The notes under the pieces were generated by a model. That model did not search any database. It was not told the origin of the DNA and worked only from the letters and a program-made list of their open reading frames with translations. This document shows, in pieces, positions 7,147 through 15,040 of a stretch of 64,000 bases of DNA. How positions within the stretch are numbered: the first letter of the stretch is position 1; each line of letters starts with the position of its first letter. A program made the position numbers and the translations under genes. The stretch spans positions 7,068,001 to 7,132,000 of the forward strand of contig NZ_CP107780.1 of NCBI RefSeq assembly GCF_036345175.1, written 5' to 3'. The DNA comes from Streptomyces sp. NBC_00576. Its GTDB lineage: Bacteria > Actinomycetota > Actinomycetes > Streptomycetales > Streptomycetaceae.

Positions 7147-10100
7147 CTAGTTTCTCGGGCAGGTGGGATCGGAGGACGGGAACACGGTGCGCACCCTGTC
7201 CTTCTTCTTGACGACACTGGTGACGATGCACATGTACTTCTCCCCGTTGTCGCCGATGGCCTCGTCGTAGTCGACCCGGGTGACCTTGTTGCTGTTGTTC
7301 GTGGGCACGATGGTGCCGCCCCTTTCCCAGGCCTCGTCGATCAGGGCCAGGAGCTCTTCCTGGTTCTTCTGCTTGAAGACGCCGTGCAGGGGCTTGCCGG
7401 GGTTGGGCCTGGTGTGGGCCATGACGTGATCGATGTAGTGCTCCGTGTCGCTCCTCCTGGTGTAGATCAGGCCTGCCGGTGACTGGAGTACGTCATTGCC
7501 GAAGTTCGCGAAGTTGGTCGGGCAGGGGAATGCCGTCGCCCCCAGGGCCGTCCGCGTCAGGCGCCTGACACACACCGGGAAGTCCGGGACCTTGCCGAAC
7601 AGTTTCTTGAAGAAACCGTCCGCCTTGGTGCCCCACTTGCCGAACTTGACGCCGGCGGCGCCCCAGCCCGCGAACGGCACCATGCCGGCGCAGGACAGGC
7701 CCGCGTCGACCAGCGCACCCTCGCCGGCGTACCAGGCGCAGTTGGCGCCGTCGGCAGCCTCGCCGAAGCCGGGGATCAGGCCGAGGATGTCGAGGCTGAA
7801 GTGGCCGCCCTCGGATAGGACCTTGCCCCAGTCGACCTCCTCAAGCTGGTTCAGGTACTCCTCGAGCGCCTTGTCGTCCGCGAGGGCCTGCTTTTCCTCG
7901 GCCTTGGCGGCCAGGTCAGCGAAGTGCGCCCTGATCTCCTCCTGCAGCTTCCGGAAGGCGATGTCCCCGGCTTCGTCGGCGGCCTTGCTGGCTGCGTCGG
8001 CGTCCTTGCCGGCGGCGATGGACGAGGCGTACGCGGCGTCGGCCGCCGCCCAGGCATCGCTCGCCGAGCGCTGCGCCTGCGCGGCGGATGACTCCGCGCG
8101 GGACGCCGACAGGTCGGCGTCCTGCGCGGCGCTCTTCGCGCTGGCCTCGGCGGCACGCGCCGACCTGGCCGAGGCAGCCGCCTCGGCCGCGGACTTCTCG
8201 GCGGCGTCGGCGTGGGCGTCGGCCTGCTTGGCGTACTCGCCCGCCTGGGTCGCGGACGCCGCGGCCTGCTGGCGGTACTGCTCCGCCTCGGCCGCCGCCT
8301 TACGGGCCTCGGCCGCCACCTTGGCGGCCAGCGCGGCGTCCTGCTGCGCCTTCGAGGCGATCGATGCCGCTCCGGAGATCAGGCCCAGGATCCGCGAGAC
8401 GTGAGTGGCGGTGAGCCGGTCCTTGCGTACCGCCCGGAACCGCTCGACCTCGATGAACTGGTGCAGCACCTGAGGCGGTCCGGCAAGGGCGACGTCGGCC
8501 GCCGCCTTGAGCTCGGGGCCGCCGGTGCTCCTCAACTGGACGGCACTGACCCGCTCGTCGCTCGTACGGGCCGTGAAGTAGCCGGAGTGGATGAACGCCC
8601 TCATGCGGTCCGGTGTGCCGGAGTCGAGCGCCTCCTGGCCGGCCTTCCGCACCGCGGCACCGGCGTTCGCCATGAGCTGGGTCGTTTCGACGCGGTAGTC
8701 GTTCTTCGCCGCGTTGTGCTGCCCGGTCGTGACGAAGGCGCTGATCTGCGCGGTGTTTCCGTTGAGCGCGGACTCCGCGGCCGTACGGACGGCCGTGTAC
8801 TCCGATTCCCAGGCCAGGTTGACGACGCGGGCGTACTCGTCCCGCTCGCCCGCCTCCTTCCAGCCGGCCCTGATGTACTCGACGACCAGCGCGTCCGAGC
8901 CCGCGAGAGCGGCCTCGGCCGTGGTGACGCTCCAGGGGCCGCGGGTCCTCGCGACGTGCAGCGCGACCTTGCGGGCCTGTACGGCGGCGACGGCGAGATC
9001 GGCGCCCGGGCGGGTCACCTCCGCCGCGAGGCGCACTGCCTCCGCGTCGGCGGCCTTGGCTGCCTCACTGTCCTTCTGTTTCCGCGCCTCACGCTCGCTG
9101 TCCGCGATCTTGTAGGCCTTGGCCTGCTCGACCTCGGTGTACCTGCGGTCGGCCAGCTCCTCGGCCTCGACCTCACGGGCCAGGTCGAAGGTGGTCCTGG
9201 CCTGGACGACCGCGGCGGTCGCGGTGTCGGCCGCCGTCTTGGCCGCCGCAGCGTGCTTGGTCGACTCGGCCGCGGCCTTGGCCGCGTCACCGGCGTGCTC
9301 GGCGGCCTCGTCGGCGGCGGCAGCGGCTTTCTCGGCGTGGACGGCGGCGGAGTTGGCGGCGTCGCGGGCCTCGCGCGCCGCCTTGGCGGCCTTGGCGGCC
9401 AGCGCCACCGCCTTGTTCGCGGCCCGCGTGGCCTCGGCCGCGTGCCTGCGGGCCTCCGCGGCCGCGGCCCTGGCCCGCGCGGCCTGGGCGCTGGACACGT
9501 TGGCGTGACCGCTGGCCTCCTGTGCGGCGGCCGCGGCCAGGTCCGCGTTGGTGCCCGCGCCGGCGGCGGCCAGGGCGGCCTTGCCCGCTTCGTCGGCCGC
9601 GTCACCGGCGAAGTTGGCGGCCTCGGCCGCCTTCCTGGCGCCCGCGGCGGCGGCACGCGCACCCTCTGCGGCCTTGCGCGCCGCGGAGGCTTTGGTCGCG
9701 TCGGTCGCCGCGTCGGCGGCCGCGCTGCGGGCGCGGGACGCGGCCTGGGCGGCGCCTGCGGCTGCGGACGCGGCCTGCGCGGCGGCGTTCGCGGCGATCC
9801 GGGCCGAGGCGTTGGCGGCGTGGGACGCGCTGATCGCCTCCTGCGCGGCCTTGGCCGCGCCCTCGGCGGCGTCGGCCGCGCGTCCGGCGGCATTGGACGC
9901 CCTGGTCGCGTCGTCCTTGGCGGCCTCGGTCTCGGCGGCTGCCTTCTGGGCGGCCTCCTTGGCGAGCCGGGTGGCGGCGATCGCGCGGGCCGACGCCTCC
10001 TTGGCGGCCTCGGTCTCCACCCGGGCCTGGCGGCCGGCCTCCTGTACGAGGGCGACGAGTTCCTCGATGGTGGCCTGTTCCTGGTCGCGGGCCCGCGCGA

Positions 10101-10782
10101 TGTGCTGACCCACCTCCAGGAACTCCGTCACGTCCTCGGGCGTGCCGTCGAGGGCGGCCTGCGCCGCCTCCTTGGTGGCCGTGCCGCCCGTGCTCAGGAT
10201 CTGGACGACCTGGACCCGTTCGTCGTTCTCCCGGGCCGCGTACTGGCTGTCGACGATGAAGTTCTGGACGTCGGCGGCGGTGCCGCTCAGTGCCGCCCGG
10301 CCGACCTCCTTGACCTCGGGGCCGCCGGCGCTGACGATCTGGGCGGCACGGACCCGCTGGTCCTGTTCCAGCGGCGCCTGCCAGCCGGTCTTCAGGAACG
10401 TGTCGAGCTGTGCCGGCGTACCGGCGAGGGCCAGCTGTGCGGCCTCGCGCACGCCACGGCCGCCGGCCGAGAAGACCTGCACCGTGGCCACTCGGTCGTC
10501 ACTGAGCTCGGCCACCGCCTGCTCGGTGTCGAGGAATTCGCGTACGTCCGCGTCCGTCCCCAACAGGGCCGCCTCGGCGGCCGCCTTGACGCCCGGACCA
10601 CCCGCCTTCCACGCCGTCAGGACCTTGCCGCGGTCCGTGGCCGGGATGTGCGAGTCGCTCAGATCCTCGTTGTATACGGGGTCTTCGAGGGCAACAGCCG
10701 GTGCGGAGCCGAGGATTCCGGCCACGAGGGAGATCAGGAGAGCAAGGCAGATTGCCCGCATCGCCCGCATTGATCGCTTCAC
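7147..10782 (-). CDS. Secreted ALF-repeat protein with toxin-like C-terminus
   Basis: The 1211-aa product looks like a polymorphic toxin. Residues 1-31 are a Sec signal peptide (CLALLISLVAGILG, then APAVA). Several ALF repeats follow to about residue 225, each about 45 residues with a GGPxVKxAAxxALxGT core. After an Ala-rich helical stretch of about 300 residues comes a second ALF block, then another Ala/Glu/Lys helix region. Residues 993-1069 are a hydrophobic pretoxin-like segment (LDILGLIPGFGEAADGAN, VPFAGWGAAG). The last 140 residues form a distinct tip (TEHYIDHVMAHT, PGKPLHGVF, LLALIDEAW). Its H...H and KPxH pattern recalls BECR-fold RNase toxins, but I cannot assign it. The GTG at 10782 has AGAAGG 12 bases upstream; ATGs at 10770 and 10761 are possible. 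The immunity candidate lies downstream. Confidence 0.7.
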   Translation of the reverse strand: MKRSMRAMRAICLALLISLVAGILGSAPAVALEDPVYNEDLSDSHIPATDRGKVLTAWKAGGPGVKAAAEAALLGTDADVREFLDTEQAVAELSDDRVATVQVFSAGGRGVREAAQLALAGTPAQLDTFLKTGWQAPLEQDQRVRAAQIVSAGGPEVKEVGRAALSGTAADVQNFIVDSQYAARENDERVQVVQILSTGGTATKEAAQAALDGTPEDVTEFLEVGQHIARARDQEQATIEELVALVQEAGRQARVETEAAKEASARAIAATRLAKEAAQKAAAETEAAKDDATRASNAAGRAADAAEGAAKAAQEAISASHAANASARIAANAAAQAASAAAGAAQAASRARSAAADAATDATKASAARKAAEGARAAAAGARKAAEAANFAGDAADEAGKAALAAAGAGTNADLAAAAAQEASGHANVSSAQAARARAAAAEARRHAAEATRAANKAVALAAKAAKAAREARDAANSAAVHAEKAAAAADEAAEHAGDAAKAAAESTKHAAAAKTAADTATAAVVQARTTFDLAREVEAEELADRRYTEVEQAKAYKIADSEREARKQKDSEAAKAADAEAVRLAAEVTRPGADLAVAAVQARKVALHVARTRGPWSVTTAEAALAGSDALVVEYIRAGWKEAGERDEYARVVNLAWESEYTAVRTAAESALNGNTAQISAFVTTGQHNAAKNDYRVETTQLMANAGAAVRKAGQEALDSGTPDRMRAFIHSGYFTARTSDERVSAVQLRSTGGPELKAAADVALAGPPQVLHQFIEVERFRAVRKDRLTATHVSRILGLISGAASIASKAQQDAALAAKVAAEARKAAAEAEQYRQQAAASATQAGEYAKQADAHADAAEKSAAEAAASARSARAAEASAKSAAQDADLSASRAESSAAQAQRSASDAWAAADAAYASSIAAGKDADAASKAADEAGDIAFRKLQEEIRAHFADLAAKAEEKQALADDKALEEYLNQLEEVDWGKVLSEGGHFSLDILGLIPGFGEAADGANCAWYAGEGALVDAGLSCAGMVPFAGWGAAGVKFGKWGTKADGFFKKLFGKVPDFPVCVRRLTRTALGATAFPCPTNFANFGNDVLQSPAGLIYTRRSDTEHYIDHVMAHTRPNPGKPLHGVFKQKNQEELLALIDEAWERGGTIVPTNNSNKVTRVDYDEAIGDNGEKYMCIVTSVVKKKDRVRTVFPSSDPTCPRN

Positions 10783-11068
10783 TCTGTTTGCGGACCTTCT
10801 TTGGCTGGTTGCATCAGCGCAGGCCCTTAATTTTTGTCTCAAAGTAACCAGGATCCATTTCTCGGTCTGGCGCCAACCGGCTTGCCAGGTAACGGATTTC
10901 GGCCCGGCGAGCATACGCGGAAATCCGTCGGAACACCGGTGCACTTGCAACGAACGCTTGCTATCTTGACGTGCGCGATTTCGACGGGGCGGCAGATTCG
11001 GTGAGGGTCGACATGTTGAATCTTCCCTTCCGGATCCGTTCCGTTTACCTCCTGGAAGGAACTCTCTG
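10783..11068. promoter_or_regulatory. Divergent promoter region with inverted repeat
   Basis: This 286-bp region lies between the toxin-like gene (minus) and the secreted-protein pair (plus) and is noticeably less GC-rich than its surroundings. It contains a 9-bp inverted repeat, ACGGATTTC (10892-10900) and GAAATCCGT (10920-10928), with arm starts 28 bp apart (nearly three helical turns). That spacing suits a dimeric regulator, but no known consensus matches. Confidence 0.45.
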
Positions 11069-11572
11069 TTGAAAACCCACGCCCGTAAATTCCTGCTTTC
11101 CGGAATCACCGCGGCAGCGATCGTCGGAGCCTCCGCTTTCGCGGTCGCCAATACCGGCACCGGCACTGACGCGGACACCGAGAACGCGGCCGCCGACGTG
11201 CCGCCGTACGCCGTCGAGGACTTCGGCTACCCGGACGCCGACAAGATCCTCGCCGAGCAGGGCATCACCCTGAAGCGCGGCGACGGCCGCATCACCCTCG
11301 CCGCCTGCGACGACGCCGCCGACCAGCTCAAGGTCCTCACCCGCGTAGGCGCCGGCGAGTTCTGCTTCAAGGTCACCTCCAGCACCGGCTATCTCACCCT
11401 CGAACTCGCCGATGTCTTCGCGATCCAGACCGAGTCCCACCCGGTCCGCGCCGAACTGACCGCCGAGGGCGTGAGCAAGACCGTCAACGTGCCCAAGAAC
11501 GACTTCAAGGGTGTCGGTGAAGGCGTCAACGAGCCCCCCACCGTGCTCCTCGAACTCCGCATCACCGGCTGA
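11069..11572 (+). CDS. Small secreted protein of unknown function
   Basis: The 167-aa product starts at TTG with GGAAGGA 8 bases upstream. A Sec signal peptide (KFLLSGITAAAIVGASAFA) is followed by a Thr/Asp-rich linker and a domain of about 115 residues (LAEQGITLKRGDGRITLAAC to TVLLELRITG). The two Cys (LAACDDA and EFCFKV) could form a disulfide. It lies 71 bp upstream of the pseudoprotease gene on the same strand, and both products are exported, so they may act together. I do not recognise the family. Confidence 0.7.
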   Translation: MKTHARKFLLSGITAAAIVGASAFAVANTGTGTDADTENAAADVPPYAVEDFGYPDADKILAEQGITLKRGDGRITLAACDDAADQLKVLTRVGAGEFCFKVTSSTGYLTLELADVFAIQTESHPVRAELTAEGVSKTVNVPKNDFKGVGEGVNEPPTVLLELRITG

Positions 11573-11643
11573 CCGTTCCCCGCGCACGACCCAGGTCACA
11601 CCACAGAACCTGACGAACAGAACGAGGAACGAGGAACGCCAAC

Positions 11644-13767
11644 GTGTCCAACAGACGCACCCGCGTGGCTCTCACGAGCGGCGCACTCATCACCGCCGTC
11701 GCGGCGAGCACGCTTGCCGCCGCCCCGGCGCAGGCCTTAGCCGGTCCCGCGGCCTCCGGCAGCACCTATTCCTTCACCGCGCGTCTGAACGTGGGAGACG
11801 GTCAGCGCGCGTGCTCCGGTGCGCTGGTGGCGCCGGGCTGGATCGCCACCGCCGCCAGTTGCTTCGTCGCCGACCCGGTCACGGAGTCGGTGCCGGCGGG
11901 CAGGCCCGCGCTGAAGACCGTTGCCACCATCGGGACCAGCGACCTGGCCACCAACGCCGGGCAGGTCCGCGAGGTCGTCGAACTGGTGCCCCGTGAGGGC
12001 CGCGACCTGGTCCTGGCGCGCCTGGCCACCCCCACCACGGGCATCACCCCGGTCAAGCTCGCCACCACGGCTCCCGTAGCCGGTGAGACCCTGACCGCCG
12101 CCGGGTGGGGCCGCACCAAGGACGAGTGGGTGCCCCTCCAGCTCCACACCGGTGACTTCACCGTCGGAGCCTCCGACACCACCACCCTGAACCTGGCGCC
12201 GAAGACCGCTTCCGCCGCCGTCTGCAAGGGCGACGCGGGCGGCCCGGTCATCCGCGTCAACAACGGCACCCCGGAACTGGTCGCCCTCAACAGCCGCTCC
12301 TGGCAAGCTGGTTGCTTCGGCTCCGACGAGACCCGCACCGGCGCTGTCGCGACCCGCCTCGACAACACCGTCAGCGGCGGCCGGCTCGCCGCGGGCACCG
12401 TCCTGCGGCCCGGCGACAGCCTCGTCTCCAACTCCGCCCGCCTCACCATGGGGGCCGACGGCAACCTCGCCGTCCGCTCCAACGCGGGCACGATCGTGTG
12501 GTCCACCGGCACCGCCGGCAACGCGGGTGCCACCGCCCGCTTCGACGGCAACGGCAACCTCGCCGTGATCGGGACCAACGGCAGCACCGTGCTGTGGGAG
12601 TCCAGGACCACCGCCCCGGGCGGCGAACTCGTCCTCCAGGACCGCGGCAACCTCGTCATCCGCAACGCCCAGGGCGCGTCCCGGTGGGCCAGCGGCAGCA
12701 CCCTCCGCCACGACTACGACGGCGACGGCCGCGGCGACATGGCCAGCTGGTACGACTACGGCGACGGCCACGACTCGGTGTTCACCATCCTCGCCGAGCC
12801 CGACGGCAGGCTGAAGGCCCCCTTCACCGCCTGGACCAGTCCCGCCGGCACCTGGACGGCGGGTCAGATGAAGCGCACCACCGGCGACTACAACGGCGAC
12901 GGCATCGCCGACCTGGCCGCCGCCTACGACTACACCGACGGCCGGGTGAAGATGTTCACCTGGCTCGGCAAGGGTGACGGCACCTTCCAGGCGCCCTTCT
13001 CCTCCTGGGCGGTGACGTCCGGCTGGACCTTCGCCCGCATGGACCTCACCAGCGGTGACTTCGACGGCGACGGCCGTGACGACCTCGCCGTCTGGTACGA
13101 CTACGCCGACGGCCACGACACCCTGTGGACGTTCACGGCGAACTCCAACGGCGGCTTCAGCAACCCGTTCACGTCCTGGACGACCCCCGCGGGGAACTGG
13201 ACCCAGACGAACGGCAAGCCGGCGGTGGGCGACTTCAACGGCGACGGCCGTGACGACCTCGCCGTCTGGTACGGGTACGGCGACACCCGCGCGAAGCTGT
13301 GGACGTTCACGGCCACTGCCGACGGTGGCTTCAACGCCCCGGTCGGCTCCTGGGAGAGCGACACCTGGGGCTCCGCGGACCGTACGTCGGTGTTCGCGGG
13401 CGACTTCGACGGCGACGGCCGCGACGACGTGGCCGCCTGGTACGACTACGCCGACGGCCACGATGCCATCCATGTCGCCTCCGCCGCGGCCGACGGCACG
13501 TTCGGCAAGCCCGTCCAAGCCTGGTCCACCCCGGCCGGCAACATGACGCGTGCGAGCCTGAAGTTCGTCACCGGCGACTACAACGGCGACGGCAAGGACG
13601 ACTTCGGCGCCATGTACGGCTACAGCGACGGCCGGGTGAAGATGTTCACCTGGACCGCCCAGGGCAACGGCAGGCTCAACGCACCCGTGGGCAGCTGGGA
13701 AGCCGCCGCGGGCAACTGGACCTTCGGCCGCAGCCACCTGATCGAGCGCTACAACACGGCCCCGTAA
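11644..13767 (+). CDS. Secreted inactive trypsin-fold / lectin / FG-GAP protein
   Basis: The 707-aa exported protein has three parts. After a signal peptide (to about residue 33) comes an S1 (trypsin-like) fold, about 40-240. Its catalytic His is replaced (TAASC, Ser72 where TAAHC is expected), the Asp is kept (GRDLVLARL, Asp121), and the nucleophile Ser is replaced by Ala (GDAGGP, Ala198). It therefore should not cleave peptides. Residues about 245-355 are a bulb-type (B-type) lectin domain (LTMGADGNLAVRS, VIGTNGSTVLWES). Residues about 357-700 are six or seven FG-GAP/VCBS propeller blades with Ca-binding DxDGDGxxD loops. The start is GTG after an AGGAACG-rich leader. It probably binds glycan or protein outside the cell. 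A strong hairpin follows the stop. Confidence 0.8.
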   Translation: MSNRRTRVALTSGALITAVAASTLAAAPAQALAGPAASGSTYSFTARLNVGDGQRACSGALVAPGWIATAASCFVADPVTESVPAGRPALKTVATIGTSDLATNAGQVREVVELVPREGRDLVLARLATPTTGITPVKLATTAPVAGETLTAAGWGRTKDEWVPLQLHTGDFTVGASDTTTLNLAPKTASAAVCKGDAGGPVIRVNNGTPELVALNSRSWQAGCFGSDETRTGAVATRLDNTVSGGRLAAGTVLRPGDSLVSNSARLTMGADGNLAVRSNAGTIVWSTGTAGNAGATARFDGNGNLAVIGTNGSTVLWESRTTAPGGELVLQDRGNLVIRNAQGASRWASGSTLRHDYDGDGRGDMASWYDYGDGHDSVFTILAEPDGRLKAPFTAWTSPAGTWTAGQMKRTTGDYNGDGIADLAAAYDYTDGRVKMFTWLGKGDGTFQAPFSSWAVTSGWTFARMDLTSGDFDGDGRDDLAVWYDYADGHDTLWTFTANSNGGFSNPFTSWTTPAGNWTQTNGKPAVGDFNGDGRDDLAVWYGYGDTRAKLWTFTATADGGFNAPVGSWESDTWGSADRTSVFAGDFDGDGRDDVAAWYDYADGHDAIHVASAAADGTFGKPVQAWSTPAGNMTRASLKFVTGDYNGDGKDDFGAMYGYSDGRVKMFTWTAQGNGRLNAPVGSWEAAAGNWTFGRSHLIERYNTAP

Positions 13768-13782
13768 CACCAGCCCGACCTC

Positions 13783-13831
13783 GACGACCGTGGTTCCACC
13801 CCCTCACCGGCCGGGCGGAACCACGGTCGTC
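13783..13831. terminator. Bidirectional hairpin terminator
   Basis: A perfect 15-bp stem (GACGACCGTGGTTCC / GGAACCACGGTCGTC) with a 19-nt loop lies 15 bases after the pseudoprotease stop, between convergent genes. Confidence 0.75.
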
Positions 13832-13917
13832 CGTTTCTGCGCCAGGTCGCGGCCGCAGGAAGGCGCCCAGGTCACGGGCGACGACGCCGGTCTCTTTGGG
13901 GGAGCCCCGAAAGACCC

Positions 13918-14937
13918 CTACACTCCCACCCGCCCGTGGCATCCCTCGTACGCCGTCCCCGACCCGCACCAGCAAGCCACCCCCCGCTGCGGAGGCCAGG
14001 CCACCGCCAACCCCCGTGCCGCCAGGGTCGTCGCGTACTGCGGGAGCAACGCGACCTCCCCGGGCGAGGCCTGCTCCGACGCCGCGAAGGCCTCGTAGGA
14101 AGGCACCGTTCCCGTGACGATCCCCAGGTTCGCCGTGCCCGAAGCCGCCAGCTCCCGCAGTGACGCCTCTATCGTCGCGAGGTGCTCCTCGTGCGAGGGG
14201 TACTCGTCCGCGAGGGCCGGATACGCGGCCACCAGCTCCGCCAGTTCGTCCGCCGGCCAGTGCAGTACCGCCACCGGGAACGGGCGGGACAGCGCCTCCC
14301 GGAACGCGCCCAGTTCCGCCCGCAGCCGGGAGATCTCCGCCTGCAGCTCCGCCGGGTTGTCCGAGCCGAGGGACCAGACCCTCTTGGGGTCGTGGAGCTC
14401 GTCCAGCGACACCGGCGACGAGTGCAGCGTGTCCGCCAGGGTGTCCCACTCGTCGTGGGCGACGCCCAGCATCCGGCGTACGCGGTGGCGGCCGTACAGC
14501 AAGGGGTGGGTGGAGTACGGGGGTTCCTGCGCGTCCGAGACCAGCAGACGGGTCGCCTCCGTGAACGTCTCCTGGGCCGCTTCCAGCTCGTCGTGCGATT
14601 CCAGGGACTCCGCGACGATCACCCAGGGGGCCGGATCGCGCGGGGCCTCGGCGCGGACGCCGTCGATGATCGCTCGGGCCTCCGCCTCGTGGCCGTACTC
14701 CCACAGGTTCGACGCCTTGAGGGCGCGGACGAGATGGGGGTTCTCCAGGGAACCGGGGGATTGGAGCAGACGGTCGTACAGGGCTGTCGCGGCGGGGCGG
14801 TCGCCGGCCAGTTCCAAGTGGGCCGAGGCCTGCACGAGCAGGTGTTCGGCGTCCTCGGGATAGAGGCCGGCGGTCCGCTCCAGGCGGGCCGCTTCGGCGA
14901 TGTGGTCGACGTTTTCCGCAGGCGTGTCGGGGCGCAT
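13918..14937 (-). CDS. TPR-like protein with C-terminal SEC-C zinc motif
   Basis: The 339-aa cytoplasmic protein has helical TPR-like repeats in its first 130 residues (LYPEDAEHLLVQASAHLELA, then NPHLVRALKASNLWEYG) and a middle alpha/beta region. It ends in a SEC-C motif, CWCGSGTAYEGCHG, the Zn-binding tail first known from SecA. The family is common in Streptomyces and its biochemical role is not known; SEC-C tails often mediate ribosome or chaperone contacts. A short SD-like GGTGA precedes the ATG. It is convergent with the pseudoprotease gene. Confidence 0.75.
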   Translation of the reverse strand: MRPDTPAENVDHIAEAARLERTAGLYPEDAEHLLVQASAHLELAGDRPAATALYDRLLQSPGSLENPHLVRALKASNLWEYGHEAEARAIIDGVRAEAPRDPAPWVIVAESLESHDELEAAQETFTEATRLLVSDAQEPPYSTHPLLYGRHRVRRMLGVAHDEWDTLADTLHSSPVSLDELHDPKRVWSLGSDNPAELQAEISRLRAELGAFREALSRPFPVAVLHWPADELAELVAAYPALADEYPSHEEHLATIEASLRELAASGTANLGIVTGTVPSYEAFAASEQASPGEVALLPQYATTLAARGLAVAWPPQRGVACWCGSGTAYEGCHGRVGV

Positions 14938-14992
14938 GGGATCACCGTACTGCCGACGACCGACATTGAAGAGTGGCGTCCATGACAGGGTT

Positions 14993-15038
14993 CGCTGAGG
15001 AGGGGAGACGCCCGGCCCGGCGTCTCCCCTCCTCAGCG
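14993..15038. terminator. Very strong hairpin terminator after the galactanase gene
   Basis: A perfect 20-bp stem with a 6-nt loop (CGGCCC) starts 3 bases after the galactanase stop codon (minus strand). It also lies just upstream of the SEC-C gene, so it isolates that gene from readthrough. Confidence 0.85.
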
Positions 15039-15040
15039 AC

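Noticed and set aside
8212..10773. 853-aa open frame on the plus strand opposite the ALF-repeat gene
   Set aside because: It mirrors the Ala-rich codons of the real gene, is Gly/Arg/Leu rich without domains and has no SD.
11737..13770. 677-aa antisense frame across the pseudoprotease gene
   Set aside because: It is a shadow of the repeated DGDG codons; the plus-strand protein has clear domains and a signal peptide.
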